Shown: positions 33,063-44,284, numbered from the stretch's first letter. The stretch is 64,000 bases of DNA from Prorocentrum cordatum (GCA_963575745.1 CAUYUJ010020560.1:291001-355000); one strand, 5' to 3'. Numbers and translations are program-made. The notes: a model not told the origin generated them from the sequence alone.

Positions 33063-33414
33063 CGTCGGCATGAACAGAGTCGGGCTCCATATCGAGCCGC
33101 AGCAGTGCGTCCTTTGGGAGGACTCCACCTGCTTGAAACAGGCGCTGAAAACAGCCAAAATCCACTCCATGGGGGAGGGGTGCGAGGGCCCGCGCAGATC
33201 GTCTGGGAGGCCCAAAGATTCTGTTCAGAATGGGCAGGAACTGCTATCGGTCTTCGTCCCCGTCCTTTCCGTACTCGAAGCTGTGTGAAGACGCATCTAA
33301 TCAAACAACCCCAGGCCATCCCGCCAGATGGCCCGTTGTCACCCCCCCCGCGAGCCCGCCCTCCTCCAGCGATCCGACCCTCACGCCCCGCCACGGCCAG
33401 CCCATCCCCACAAC

Positions 33415-33480
33415 CCCACGCCACGCCACCCACGCTGACCAACTCGGAGTACCCACTCCGATCGCACCAACCAACGTCCC
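33415..33480 (+). repeat. 66-bp direct repeat, left copy
   Basis: Identical over 66 bp to 33714-33779 (starts CCCACGCCACGCCACCCACG, ends CCAACCAACGTCCC). The pair brackets the AGGCCTCC element. Confidence 0.9.
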
Positions 33481-33483
33481 TAG

Positions 33484-33710
33484 AGGCCTCCTAGATGGGG
33501 TCCGAGTAGATGGGGTCGAAGGATCGCGCCGCATCGCCAATGCATCGCCGATGTATCGGCGATGAACGGGCGATGCATCGGCGACGTCGGCGGTGCATCG
33601 GCGACGCCGGCGTGGAGAAAATTGGGCCCCACAGCGAGCCGCATCGCCGATGCATGGGCGATGCGGCGCGATCCTCTGACCCCGTCTGCTCCGACCCCAT
33701 CAGGAGGCCT
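33484..33710. repeat. Foldback element, AGGCCTCC family, complete copy
   Basis: Arms of about 55 bp: AGGCCTCCTAGATGGGGTCC, then GAGTAGATGGGGTCGAAGGA, then TCGCGCCGCATCGCC, mirrored at the right with about 90 % identity. The core has CGATGCATCGGCGATG palindromes. Other copies lie at 34829-34998, 53022-53154 and, partial, at 32964. Confidence 0.85.
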
Positions 33711-33713
33711 CGA

Positions 33714-33779
33714 CCCACGCCACGCCACCCACGCTGACCAACTCGGAGTACCCACTCCGATCGCACCAACCAACGTCCC
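33714..33779 (+). repeat. 66-bp direct repeat, right copy
   Basis: Perfect partner of 33415-33480, about 95 bp downstream of the HRD exon on the kinase strand, i.e. inside its following intron. Confidence 0.9.
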
Positions 33780-33872
33780 ACGCCGCCGCTCGCGAGGCCC
33801 CGACGCGCCGCCGAGCGAGACGGGAACGCCGTCGGGGGGGCGCTTTCGGAGCACGGCGGTTGCGCGGTAATC

Positions 33873-33935
33873 CTTCTCCCCGGGCAGGCCGGGGGCCACG
33901 AGTAGCACGTTGCCCGGCTTGAAATCACGGTGGAC
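33873..33935 (-). CDS. Protein kinase exon (HRD catalytic loop)
   Basis: A 63-bp, 21-codon exon after GGGAG|G: VHRDFKPGNVLLVAPGLPGE then K. It holds the catalytic Asp and Lys of HRD-x-K and the Asn that binds magnesium (KPGN). The end GAGAAG is followed by GATTAC. Using GA as donor joins it in phase 0 to EVVKLCDFG at 28155; the spacing N-(12)-DFG region is normal. Reading on instead gives an Arg/Pro/Ala-rich frame unlike any kinase. AG|GA occurs at both ends of the intron, so the exact cut can slide without changing the mRNA. Confidence 0.8.
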
Positions 33936-34828
33936 CTCCCGACGGCCGGAACGTAGGAAAACGGCGGCATGGTGGGAGGGAAGGCGGAGCCACGGCGATG
34001 AGGAAAAAGGACGAAGAAGGGGTGAGGAGCGAAGACGACGGACAGGAGGAAGGACTGACGGATCACCGGGAAGGAGGAAGCACAACGGACCGAGGAGAGA
34101 ACGGCGTTGACCTCCCGACAGCCGCAGTGCAGCCGAAGACATACGGCGGCAAAGACACCAATTGTCGTACATTCCGTCGGTCTCTCTCGCTCTCTCCCAC
34201 TCTCTGTCGTCGACGTCTGTCGTCCACCGTTCGACGGAATGGCGGCACGCACGAGGAGTGACGAGCATCGGCACTACGCTGGCTGGCGCGCCCAGGAACA
34301 GGGGGGAAGGGAACGGCTGCACGATGACCCCGAATACGCGAAGCACCGGCGTGCACGCTGCGTAACACGTCATTGCGCCGGACATCGAAACAGCGCAAGT
34401 CATGCGAATTGCACAACTCACGCCGCTGGTGCGCTTTGCCCCAGTGTCGAACTCTGAAACAGCAATCGTGCAAAATTATTCGTTCTCGCCCGCTCAACAT
34501 GCCACCACGGGTCATCCCCCCCCCCCCCCCTGCGGGACCACGTCGTGTGTGTGACCATGCTGGAGTGCTTCCGCAGCCTGCGCGTCATCTGTCAACCGAT
34601 GCCATTGCTACACAATGCTCGCCGCTCTCCTGCTTCCGATCCGGTGTGTTCCCCGTCCTCCCCATGCGTAGCATCCCGATCTGTTCTCTCCACTGAGAGG
34701 GCAACGAGGATCGCCTCCCCAGGCTCTCCGCCCCACTCCCTTCCCTTCCCCGCCCCTCCCGTTCTCAACTCCCTCCGCGCGCCCCCCCCCCAGACATCCG
34801 ACAACCGCGCTTTCTCTTCAACAGCTAG
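33936..34828. other. Kinase intron segment, nothing recognised
   Basis: Long overlapping open frames, Arg/Ser-rich. The missing helix D/E exon may lie here or further up to 46.2 kb; I could not find it. Confidence 0.4.
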
Positions 34829-34998
34829 AGGACTCCCAGATGAGGTCTGCGAAGTTAGATGGGGGCGAAGGCATCGCCAATGCATCGGCCTCATCGGCGT
34901 GGCGAAAGGTCAAGCTCCAAATCGGCCTGCATCGCCGATGCATCGGCGATGCGGCGAGATCCCGCGACCCCACCTACTCGGCCCTCAGCTGGGAGGCT
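34829..34998. repeat. Foldback element, AGGCCTCC family, shorter copy
   Basis: Left AGGACTCCCAGATGAGGTCT; right TCAGCTGGGAGGCTT. The core again contains GCATCGCCGATGCATCGGCG. 34999-35259 is plain. Confidence 0.7.
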
Positions 34999-35259
34999 TA
35001 GAGCAACCGTGCTCCAATTCGCAACTGCCTGGGCCCCTCTCGGGGGCCGACTTCTCGTCGCTTTGGACGCCAGAAATGGGTACCGTCGGGGCCTTGACCT
35101 AAGGAACCCTAAATAAGGACCGAGGCCCCTTTTTTTCCACAAGTTAAAACCTTCGACTTCCCATCGAAAACACTAAGAAACCCTGAGGCAAGCTGCGAAA
35201 CACTTCAGGAATGCGGAGCCCCTCCCCAACGAAAAGGGTTCCTTCTTCAGGGCCCCGAC

Positions 35260-35575
35260 TGTACGACACAAATGGAAACGATGCCCAACAAGTAAGGATT
35301 TGTGCCCAAAGCCGACAGCGGCCGCTGCTGGGCAGAGGGACTTCTCTCAAAGGGGCAGCGCCCGCGGCGGCACCGACAGCGAACCTTGCTCGAGTAGGGG
35401 ATCGACTGCACAATTGTTTGACCCCAGAATTGTTTTTTTTTCCGTCGAGTCCACAACCAATACATGGAATGCTCAATACATCTACGTAACATTCGACGTG
35501 CTTTCCGTCTACTCGATGGACAAAGCAATTCTGGGGCAAGTGAATTCTGTAGGCGATCCCCTACTCGATCCTTGT
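35260..35575. repeat. GCCCAACA-family fragment followed by a CGAGTAGGGGATCGAC foldback
   Basis: 35260-35385 shares 'aacgatgcccaacaag', 'ccgacagcggccgctgctgg' and 'caccgacagcgaaccttg' with 29582 and 52776. From 35386 the arms CTCGAGTAGGGGATCGACTG / CGATCCCCTACTCGA and CCCCAGAATTG / CAATTCTGGGG form a clear foldback, the second copy of the family at 27252. Confidence 0.75.
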
Positions 35576-35999
35576 TCGAGATTGTGAACACCGTCCAGTT
35601 TCGATACGTTCTTTGTGCTCGACATTCTTTCTGGCGATTAGAACTAAAATCCACCGATCTGGCGTGTGAGTTTCTGAGAGCGTGGACTTGAGCTCGCTCA
35701 AGCTTCGCTCTGCAGGGGGGGGGGGCTTACGTTCTTTCCGACGTCATTCGGTACCCGGGGACAGGGGGGTATAGAAAACTCCAATTCCGGAGCCCAGACC
35801 GAGGGGATCGGCGGCACTGGCCGGAGGCCAGCCCAATAGGTTGGAACATCATGACCTTGGGGGCAGAAGCTGACCTGGGGCAAGCGTGACCCTGGGCAGG
35901 GAGGGCCGCTGGGCAAGGAGCGACCTCTTGGCACGCGACTTTCATAAGGGGGGCGTGCGGGGGTCAGCGCGCAGGAGCGCTGCCCTGGACCGTCGACGT

Positions 36000-36150
36000 T
36001 GTGATGTTTTCACCACGTCGACCACCAGGGGTCTGGACCCCTTCCCCGAGACCCGATTTTCGTCCAGACTCATTTCTTGACCGTCCTGGGGCCCGGCGAG
36101 GGCCCCCGGAGGCCGAATGTGGTGAAAAACCTTCCGTCGAGATTTTGTCG
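36000..36150 (+). repeat. Interspersed repeat (GACCGTCCTGGGGCC family), copy 2
   Basis: 'ggtctggaccccttccccga', 'gaccgtcctggggcccggcg', 'agggcccccggaggcc' and 'aaaaccttccgtcgagattt'. 35576-35999 has a partial, diverged AGTGACC foldback near 35870-35960 and no gene. Confidence 0.65.
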
Positions 36151-36258
36151 CAGGAGGGAGGGCGGGTCTGGGGTCCACCACGCGTGGTGGGAGGGTCCGC
36201 GGTCCGAAAGGCAAGGTCCGGGGTCCGGAGTCTGGGGTCCGGAGTCTCGGGTTAGGTC

Positions 36259-36385
36259 AGGCATGTCCCCCCACAGGCGGATTTTACCGAAAAAGATATC
36301 CCAAAATTGTTAAACATTGTCAAAACATAGTCTCCAGACTATTTTCAACTATTTTTGGATTCCCGTCCTGTGGAGGGGCATGCCC
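36259..36385. repeat. Foldback element, GGGCATGTCC family, copy 1
   Basis: Left AGGCATGTCCCCCCACAGGC-GGA; right TCCCGTCCTGTGGAGGGGCA-TGCCC. The interior is AT-rich with 'agactattttcaactatttt'. The second full copy is 53429-53546. Confidence 0.7.
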
Positions 36386-36636
36386 GACGTGAGTCTGGGA
36401 GGATCCGGAGCGCAGGATAGGGAGGTCGAAGTCTGTCCAGGAAGGAGGAAATTCGGGGTCCCCCCTCCTTCCTTTGTTTCCTCCCTCCCCTCCCCCTCCT
36501 CCTTCGTTCCCTCCGCTCAATCAGTGTTTGAAGTCTGCTCACGTGGAGCTTCCATTTGGCCTCAAACGAGGACGCATTTGATATGCCCACCTGCACGGGA
36601 GTTCAGTGTCGTACGCACCCCCGGGTGTATGATGCA

Positions 36637-36667
36637 TTGTTGTTGTTGTTGTTGCTGTTGTTGTTGG

Positions 36668-36704
<37 letters not shown>

Positions 36705-36718
36705 CTTGTTGTTGTTGA
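36637..36718. repeat. (GTT)n microsatellite
   Basis: About 27 GTT triplets with rare GCT/GGT changes. 36719-37014 follows without a firm feature. Confidence 0.95.
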
Positions 36719-37014
36719 GGGGGAGTCCGCAGGCCGAGGGCGACGGTCCCGGGTCTGGCAGGGGTCTGCCCTGACCTTCCAGGAGTTGCCAAAAATGGAC
36801 CTCCAGACCTACCAGGCCTACCTGGACTGCTTGAATCCTCGACTGGAAATTAGGCGTCAAGGTTCGGGTGCAATTTTTTGGCCCCCCTGGCAGGTCAGGG
36901 GAGGGGAGGTTCTGGGTCTGGGAGGGGGGAGGTTCGGCGTACGGGAGGGGAGGTCTGCAGTGTCCTGGGTCTGGGAGCGGGGGCGCATACCGAAGGCCCC
37001 AGACATGCGACGTC

Positions 37015-37402
37015 CTGAATTTTTCAATACGGGGTCCCCGAAGTCCGACCCTTTCTCTGGGACCGATGTTTCATCCTGAGTCGACTCAGGATGAAGAATC
37101 GGTCCCAGGGATGCGAGCGGCTGCGTACTTCAATTCACATGCGTTGAGCAAGAGCGCGAGGAAGTTCATGCTTGTTACACAAATGCGTTCTTGTTCTCAG
37201 ATCGTTGCATCACATGGTAAATAACCTGGTGCTTGCGTTCTAAATTCAAGATCTGACAAGCCCCGGGGTCGTTGTCGACGGTCCCGGGGCCCAGGAAGGG
37301 CCCCGAGAAGCCGAGAACAACCGAAAACCTCCCGTCGTTACTTCTGCTACGACGCGATCATGTCTGGGGTCACTCCGGAAAGGGGTCACTCTTGCGTGTA
37401 GT
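37015..37402 (+). repeat. Interspersed repeat (GACCGTCCTGGGGCC family), copy 3, split, plus a lone AGTGACC right end
   Basis: The 5' part 'tttttcaatacggggtcccc' to 'tttcatcctgagtc' (37018-37080) meets its own inverse 'gactcaggatgaagaatcgg' and is separated from the 3' part (37262-37350, 'gacggtcccggggcccagga') by about 150 bp. 37366-37402 is the right end of the element family at 5391. Confidence 0.55.
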
Positions 37403-37696
37403 CGACGGCCCCCAGGCCTGTTGCGGGATGCGCTCTGGCCAGAAGCTCGTGGCCGTGGCGGCTGAAAGGGGGGGGTCCTGAAGGACTGCGAGGGGCGAGA
37501 GACGTCCAAGAAGCTCGAACCTTCCTTTCCCCCCCTCACCGCCGCCCCCCCCACCCCCCCGTCCGCTCCCTCCCTCGGCTTCTTCCCCCTCCCTCCCTCG
37601 TCACCGCCGCTCTTCTGCCCTCCGCGGCCTCGCCCCCCGTCTCCTCCCCCGCCCCCCCTCACTTCTGGTTGACCCAAGAGGGGGGCCAGCGGCATA

Positions 37697-37890
37697 GGGG
37701 ATGGTGCAATAAATTTGGTGCAATAGAATTGTGGGGTTGCAAGAAAGTTGGAGCGTGCAATACATCCCAGTGCGTAGATGTATTGCTGGGCTTCCGCGTG
37801 CAATGTTTTCGTTGCAGTACAATGCAATACAATTCTCTCTGGCGCAATACATTTGTAATACACTTGCCCCAAATCTATTGCACCACCCCC
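37697..37890. repeat. Foldback element with GGGGATGGTGCAATAAATTT ends
   Basis: The right end AAATCTATTGCACCACCCCC mirrors the left. Inside, GTGCAATA and TGTATTG(C) motifs alternate in both senses. A looser set of GTGCAAT motifs lies at 15895-15970. Confidence 0.7.
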
Positions 37891-38990
37891 TGGCATTCCC
37901 ACGACGGTCATCCGCCCATCCGTCTCAGAACGGCGTGATCGGTGGCACTGTGCCGACCTGTTCGCCCTCCCCTTAACCGCATGCCCACTCCGAACCTAAT
38001 GGGACCACTGTCGTGAGAGACGACATCTGTGGCTCCCGGGCGTGCCATCCGATGGAGACGGACGGGGGGGCGCAGGAGAAGGGGGTGGGAAATTGGAGGG
38101 ACAGGTTTGAGAGAAGAGAAGGAGGAGGAGGAGGAAGAGGAGGAGGACGGGGAGGAGAAGGGGGAGGATCAGGAAGCGGTAGAGGAAGGAGAAGGGGAAT
38201 CGAGAGGAGGTTGGAGAGGAGTAACAGGAGAAGGGACTGGCGAGGAAAATTGGGGAGAGCAGCCGGAGAAAGATGGAGGAGCATGAGGAGAATGCAAAGG
38301 CGGCATGAGGAACAAAAGGAAATGACAAAGTCCGGAGAGGCTACAACAACGGATATGTTCCGAGCGACGCAACCCTCTTTGCGTCGTTTCTGATCACGTG
38401 GGGGCATGAGCGAAGTATGCAATGGCACGTCGCACTCTGAACTCTCATTTGGTTATTGCAATATTGCTACATTCCCCTCATATACCATGCTTGGCCAAGA
38501 CTGCAAACACTTGATCTACACAAGCAAGCAGAAAGAGTTCAAGCTGGGGGCCTGTGTGAAGATTTCCAGGGCGGTAGCCTCAAGCTTGCACTCTGCAAAA
38601 TCATCGACATGCACGATGCACCCGTCAAGATGTACGCATTCGCTGTCCGATTCGACTTTTCTTGAATCGCCTTCGCACAACATGCCGAATCCGACTGGAG
38701 CGCACACCAACAAGGGTATCGCATCGATGTGGCAATCCAATGCGCACCGGAACAGGGAGACTCTAGAACAAGAACCGGGCAACGATGCGCACCGGACCGA
38801 TCGATCAACGGTACGTGTCAGGTCCATCGCTGCAACGGCAGAGTGGAGTGCCCTCGGGTCCCTTGCTCAACACCCGAACATCAGTCCCCAACCCTGAAGA
38901 TTCTTTGAGGGCCCCGGCCCCGCATTCGCAAGTCTCCTGGGGGCGTCCCGCGTGCGGCCCCGCGGCTCCCCGCGTCTTGTCGCGCGACTC
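37891..38990. other. Kinase intron segment with a (GGA)n patch
   Basis: 38115-38300 is GGA/GAG-rich. 38400-38880 has open frames on both strands with balanced composition, but none is recognisable. Confidence 0.4.
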
Positions 38991-39560
38991 TTTCGGAGCC
39001 GAGAGAGCCCCAAGACGGGCCAAGAGGGCCCCGAGAGGCCCCCAAGACGGTCCAAGAGGGCCCCGACTGGCCGAACGATCGGTCCAAGATTCCCAAGATG
39101 GCCCGAAGACGGCTGAAGAGGCGCCCAAGCCGCCCCGAGAGAGGCCCAAATGGCCTCCCAAAGGGCCCAAAGAAGCAAACATTTTCCAAATCCATTAAAA
39201 AACGCGAACACGTTTAGCATATACAACTTTTCGGCCTCACGGCGTTCAAGACAGCCCAAGAGGCCCCCAAAGATCGCCCCAGAACGGCCCCACAAGCACC
39301 GAAGAGGGCCCCAACACGGCCCAAGAGGCGCTCCAGACGGCCCAAGAGAGCCCTGAGACTGCCCCAAGTGGGGCCCCATAGGGGGAGCCCGCACTGAAAG
39401 TTCGAGCTGTCCGCCCCAAAATGCTCCCCAGAGGCCCTGAGAGGCCGCAGAAGAACCCCGAGAGGCCCACGCAACGCCCCCAGGAAGCACAAACGGCCGC
39501 CAAGAGGCCTCAAAACTGCCCCCAGGAGGCCCCCGAGATGCCTCCCACGACATCCCAGCG
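38991..39560. repeat. GGCCCAAGA array E
   Basis: CCCAAGACGGCC-type units with an insert at 39174-39262 ('tttttcggcctcacggcgtt'-like) that parallels the inserts of arrays A and D. Confidence 0.85.
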
Positions 39561-39639
39561 AGTATCCAAGAGTCCTGTGACCCACAACCCAGGCACGGTG
39601 GCGGGATGGGCGGCAGGCCAGTATTTCTACATACGGACA

Positions 39640-40106
39640 CACGATACGATACGATACGGCACGGTATGGTACGATACGATATAATACTACAAAAAGCCAA
39701 ACGATACATGGATGAGATACACGCGCACGATACATACAAACATATATACATACATGCATGCATGCATGCATGCATGCATACATACATACATACATGCATG
39801 CATGCATGCATGCATACATACATACGTACGTACGCACGTACGTACGTACACACATGCATACATACATACATACATACATACATACATACATACATACATA
39901 CATACATACATACATGCATACATACATACATACATACATACATACATACATACGCACACATGTATACATGCATGCATACATACACACAGGCAGACATACA
40001 TACCTACATACATTACAACCATTACACACATTACACAACTCACAAACAATACACACATTACATCCATACATGCATGCATGCATGTATACATACATACATA
40101 CATACA

Positions 40107-40140
<34 letters not shown>

Positions 40141-40301
40141 CATACATACATACATACATACATACATACATACATACATACATACATACATACACACATA
40201 CACACATACATACACATGCATGCATGCATGCATACATACATGAATCCATCCATACATACATACATACATACATACATGCATACATACATATATACATACA
40301 C

Positions 40302-40334
<33 letters not shown>

Positions 40335-40455
40335 CATGCATGCATACAGACAGACATGCATACATACAGACATGCAGGCATACAGACATACATACACAAA
40401 CAGACAGACAGGCAGACAAATGTACAAACATACATTCACATATGTACATACATCA
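39640..40455. repeat. TACA/TGCA microsatellite block, left part
   Basis: GATACGATACG units (39640-39690) lead into (CATA)n, (CATG/TGCA)n and CAGA variants. Frames over it are poly-(Thr-Tyr-Ile-His) shadows. Confidence 0.95.
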
Positions 40456-40955
40456 GAGTGAAGGAGCCGCACAATCATTATTTGTCCCTGGGTGCGTAGC
40501 TGAAGTGAGAATCCGTGGTGAAGTTTCTGCTTGTTGCGTTGTTATTGTTGTTACTGTTGCTGTTGTTTGTTGTCGTCATCCCCCCCCCCCCGCGACCCAC
40601 CCACAACCCACCCCGCGACCCACCCCGCGACCCACCCCGCGACCCACCCCGTGACCCACCCGCGACGCAACCCGCGACCCACCCGCGACCCACCCCGCGA
40701 CCCCCCCGCGACCCCCCCGCGACACACCCCGCGACCCACCCGCGACCCACCCAACGACCCACCCACGACCCACCCGCGACCCTCCCGCGACCCACTTGCG
40801 ACCCACCCGCGACCCACTCCGCGAGCCACCCGCGAGCCACCCGCGACCGACCCACATTGGTTTGAAGAAAAAATCGGCACCTGCGACGGGCTCGTCGTGT
40901 AATTTGTGAAACGCTGGCGCCTGCGGCGGGCTTCTCAAGAGTCTCGCAGACTACC
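40456..40955 (-). repeat. Composite repeat with GGGTCGCGGGGT minisatellite core, copy 2
   Basis: In reverse complement it shows the same order as 24367-24960: GTCTGCGAG..., GCCCGCCGCAGGCGCC, CACAAATTAC, CAATGTGGGT, the GGGTCGCGGG core (40596-40850), then a CAA-type tail and 'ctgggtgcgtagctgaagtg' end. It splits the TACA block. Confidence 0.85.
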
Positions 40956-40989
40956 GACGTCCCCACCGCCCGCTCACTCTTGACCGCAT

Positions 40990-41795
40990 CTGCGGGGTGC
41001 TACGCACATGTACATACATATATGAATACATACATATATGAATCCATACCTACATGCATACATACATGCATGCATACATACATACATACGTACGTGCATA
41101 CACACATGCATACACACGTATGTATCGATGTACGTATACATACATACATACATACATACATGCATGCATGCATGCATACGTACATACATGTATACACCCG
41201 TACACACATGTACTCACATATGTACATGCACATACATACATGCATGCACCGACCGAACATTCATACATACATACATGCATGCATGTCTACATACAAACAC
41301 ACACACACACCTACTTACATACATACAGGCATGCTTGAATGCATACATACATACACATACATGCACACGTACATGGCTACCGACCTACCTACCTAAATGC
41401 AGACCTACATGCAGACATAACGGCAGACAGACAGACAAACAGGCAGAAAACCGTGCATGCATGCATGCATCTGTCGATACATGCATACATACATACATGC
41501 ATTCATGCATGCATGCATGCATGCAATTGCACGCACACGCCGGCATACATGCACACACATGCATGCATCTACACATACACACAGACACACATACGTGCCG
41601 ACATGCATACATGCATGCAGACGTGTACATGACTACATGCACATGCATATATGTACGTTTACCGGTATGCATACATAAATGCATTCATACCTACGTACAA
41701 GCACACGTGTCTATGGATGGATGTATAATTACATGTATTTATATAAACATATGAAGATATAAACTGTATGTACATACATTTATATGCGTGTACAT
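40990..41795. repeat. TACA/TGCA microsatellite block, right part
   Basis: Continues the same CATACATA and TGCATGCA sequence seen left of the composite repeat. Confidence 0.95.
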
Positions 41796-43048
41796 GGGAT
41801 GTGAAAACCTCTCGAACTCTCTAAAGACCTCCTGGGACTTCTAGAGAACTCCGTGACGGCGGAAGATCGAGGATCAAATGTTTGGCGAAACCACTCGACC
41901 AATACAATCTGCATGAATGTTTCCTTGTAGCCAGAAGCCGATTGGACCAATATAGTAAAAACGCTCTACCTGGCAGCATTCGCTCCTGTCGAGTTGGTCG
42001 TTTTGGCTGCAAAGGTCTCAATGCTTGGTGTGGGCTCTGGCCAAACAAGTGCCCATGACCAAACTGGTATACACTGCCATGACGAAGCTGGTATAGATGT
42101 CCTCAACCACATTGGCAACACCATGTCTCAGCAGTTTGTAGCGATGTCCATTGCCAAAACGGCACTCGGTAACGAAGTCTCTTCACTTGCTGGAGCGCAG
42201 CAAGATCCCAAGAAAAGACGCATCAGGCCCTTTGCCGTGCCTCTTGCATACGTCCCTGGCTCTGCAAGCGTCGTCCCAGGTCGGTTCCACGTACCAACTC
42301 CTGCGAAAACAACTCACGGGAACAATGACAGGATTGGCATAATCGATACAACAATCACGCACCATCACGAACAACCTGGACCTACGACTGATCCCGCCCC
42401 GTGCTACCAATGTCGAGCACACACACACACACACACACTAAGACGGATAGGTTCGGCTGCTGTTCTATCCCCCTGGCGGCCGAGGGAGATCAAGATTGCC
42501 CACGACTGCACAAAGACTGACCAAGGACCCAAGACTGGCCAAAATGGTACGAACACGGCCCAGGCTGGCCCAAGATAGCTCCAACACAGACCTGAAACCT
42601 CACGAGAGACCCTCGTGGAATCCGTCACCGTGCCCCCTGGCACGTGGAGGCGTGGTATAACCTTCCCTGTGCTGTCTGGAAGGGCTTCTGGCGGCGTCGA
42701 AGGCCCCCCCCCCTCTCGTCGCAGACAGGCGCAGCGCATGCCCATCCTCTCGCGTCGCCTCTCGTCGCAGTCTGGTATGTGTGTGCATCACCCCCCTCCG
42801 CCCCCCCGAGACACCGCGATCCCTTGCAACATGCCTACGGGCCCGCGCGCCGGAGGCCCCGGCTGCTCCGGAGAGAGGCGACGGGCCCGCGCCCCCGAGC
42901 CTCTCCAGGAGGTGCCCTGGCAGGCAGACAGGACACGGCACCGCCAAGAGGGCCAAGGCTGCCTTCGGAAGCGGCCCGAGAGGGCCCCGAGGGTGGCCCA
43001 AGATGGCCGCAGGCCACGAGAAGAGGACCCCCCACGGAGCGACGTATT
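41796..43048. other. Kinase intron segment, nothing recognised
   Basis: A plus-strand frame at 41994-42578 reads normally for about 100 residues but ends in an (AC)n run and low-complexity sequence. No family is recognised. Confidence 0.4.
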
Positions 43049-43362
43049 GGGTGGCGCGGGACGCATGTGGTCACAGCAACTGGAGCCTGCGGTGGAGCTC
43101 CCGATGGCGCCACGAAGCTCCCTAGTGGATGGCGCGGGGCGCATGTGGTCACAACCACTGGGGCCTTCGGTGGAGCTCCTTATGGCGCCACGGAACGCCC
43201 TACTGCGTGGCGCGGGGCGCACGTGGTCACAACCACTGGGGCTTTCGGTGAAGATCCCTATGGGGCACCGAAACGCCCTACTGGGTTGCGCGGGGCGCAT
43301 GTGGTCACAGCCACTGGGGCCTTCGGCCCTATGGGGCTACGAAGCGTTGTAGTGGGTGCGCT
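43049..43362. repeat. 78-bp tandem repeat, four copies
   Basis: Units begin GG(T/A)GGCGCGGGGCGCATGT and contain GGTCACAACCACTGGGGCCT and TTCGGTGGAGCTCC. Starts fall near 43049, 43127, 43206 and 43284. Diverged relatives lie at 10340-10545. Confidence 0.85.
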
Positions 43363-44284
43363 GAAGTGGTGGACGTGCGGACGGCAGAGGCAAGTATGGG
43401 AAGAGGGAGGAGGGAGAGGAGAAGGAGGAGGAGGAAAAGGAGAAGTGAAGTGAAGAAAAGCACCCCAGATGCGAACGAGTCTCCTCGAGCCCCAGGCCGC
43501 CCTGTCGGCAGCGGGTGGGCGCCAACAGACAAGGACGGATTCGGCGCGGGCTCCCCTGTTGAGTTTTACCGCGGCGATGAAAAAGGCGAGAGACGTACCC
43601 GACACGCGCGCCAGGGGAGCAGGCAACGACGGAAAACCGATACACAAACACGTAGGCGAGAGACGGACCGCGCGCGCCACGGAGAAGGTGGAAAAGGAGG
43701 AGGAGGAGGAACGCGTGGCGCTGTCTCTCCAAAGCGAGGACCTTACACCACAGGATGGCTGGGAAAAGCAGCCTCCATTCCCCCGTCCTCGCGATTTGGA
43801 TGTCGGGGGCGCGATCCCACGGATACGCCGCGGTCGCACGGATGCTTCCCGCGCGGAGCAACAACGAAAAAAAACGCCCCGCATCCGCGGGGTCGCGGAC
43901 CCGGGGCTCGGCCCGCGACGCCGCGGATGCGGATATGCGTTGTCGGGGATATACTGGCCCGGGTCCATCCAGACCCTGGCCAGTCGGGCTTCGCAGGATC
44001 CTGCAAGATGCCCAGGCTGATGCAACCCTAGTACTGCAGGGTCCCGGCACTCGCTACAATCTGGCCAATCTGGCGACGCAGCCAACTTGGCAATCCATCA
44101 ACTGATGCAATCTGGCTCGCCCTGACGAAATAGGCTGCACACGTAAAGCCAAAAGGCCGCGTACTGAGAATATCAGCATCGGTTCGGCCGCGCCGGGCTG
44201 GCGCCAAACTGGAACTCGCAGGAGACTGCTGCCGGGCTGGCCCCCCTTCGACTGCTCATGCGTTCTGGCTGACCCAGAGCTCCG
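43363..44284. other. Kinase intron segment, nothing recognised
   Basis: GC-rich. A (GGA)n patch lies at 43390-43450. No gene. Confidence 0.4.

Noticed and set aside
38516-38827. Minus-strand frame containing HLDGCIVHVDD, tested as the missing kinase helix E/HRD exon
   Set aside because: It lacks HRD-x-K-x-x-N, which is already supplied at 33.9 kb, and has no fitting splice phase.
38867-40499. Long open frames (up to about 410 codons) across the TACA/TGCA block
   Set aside because: Pure simple-sequence translations (Cys-Met-Tyr-Val or Thr-Tyr-Ile-His repeats) on both strands.
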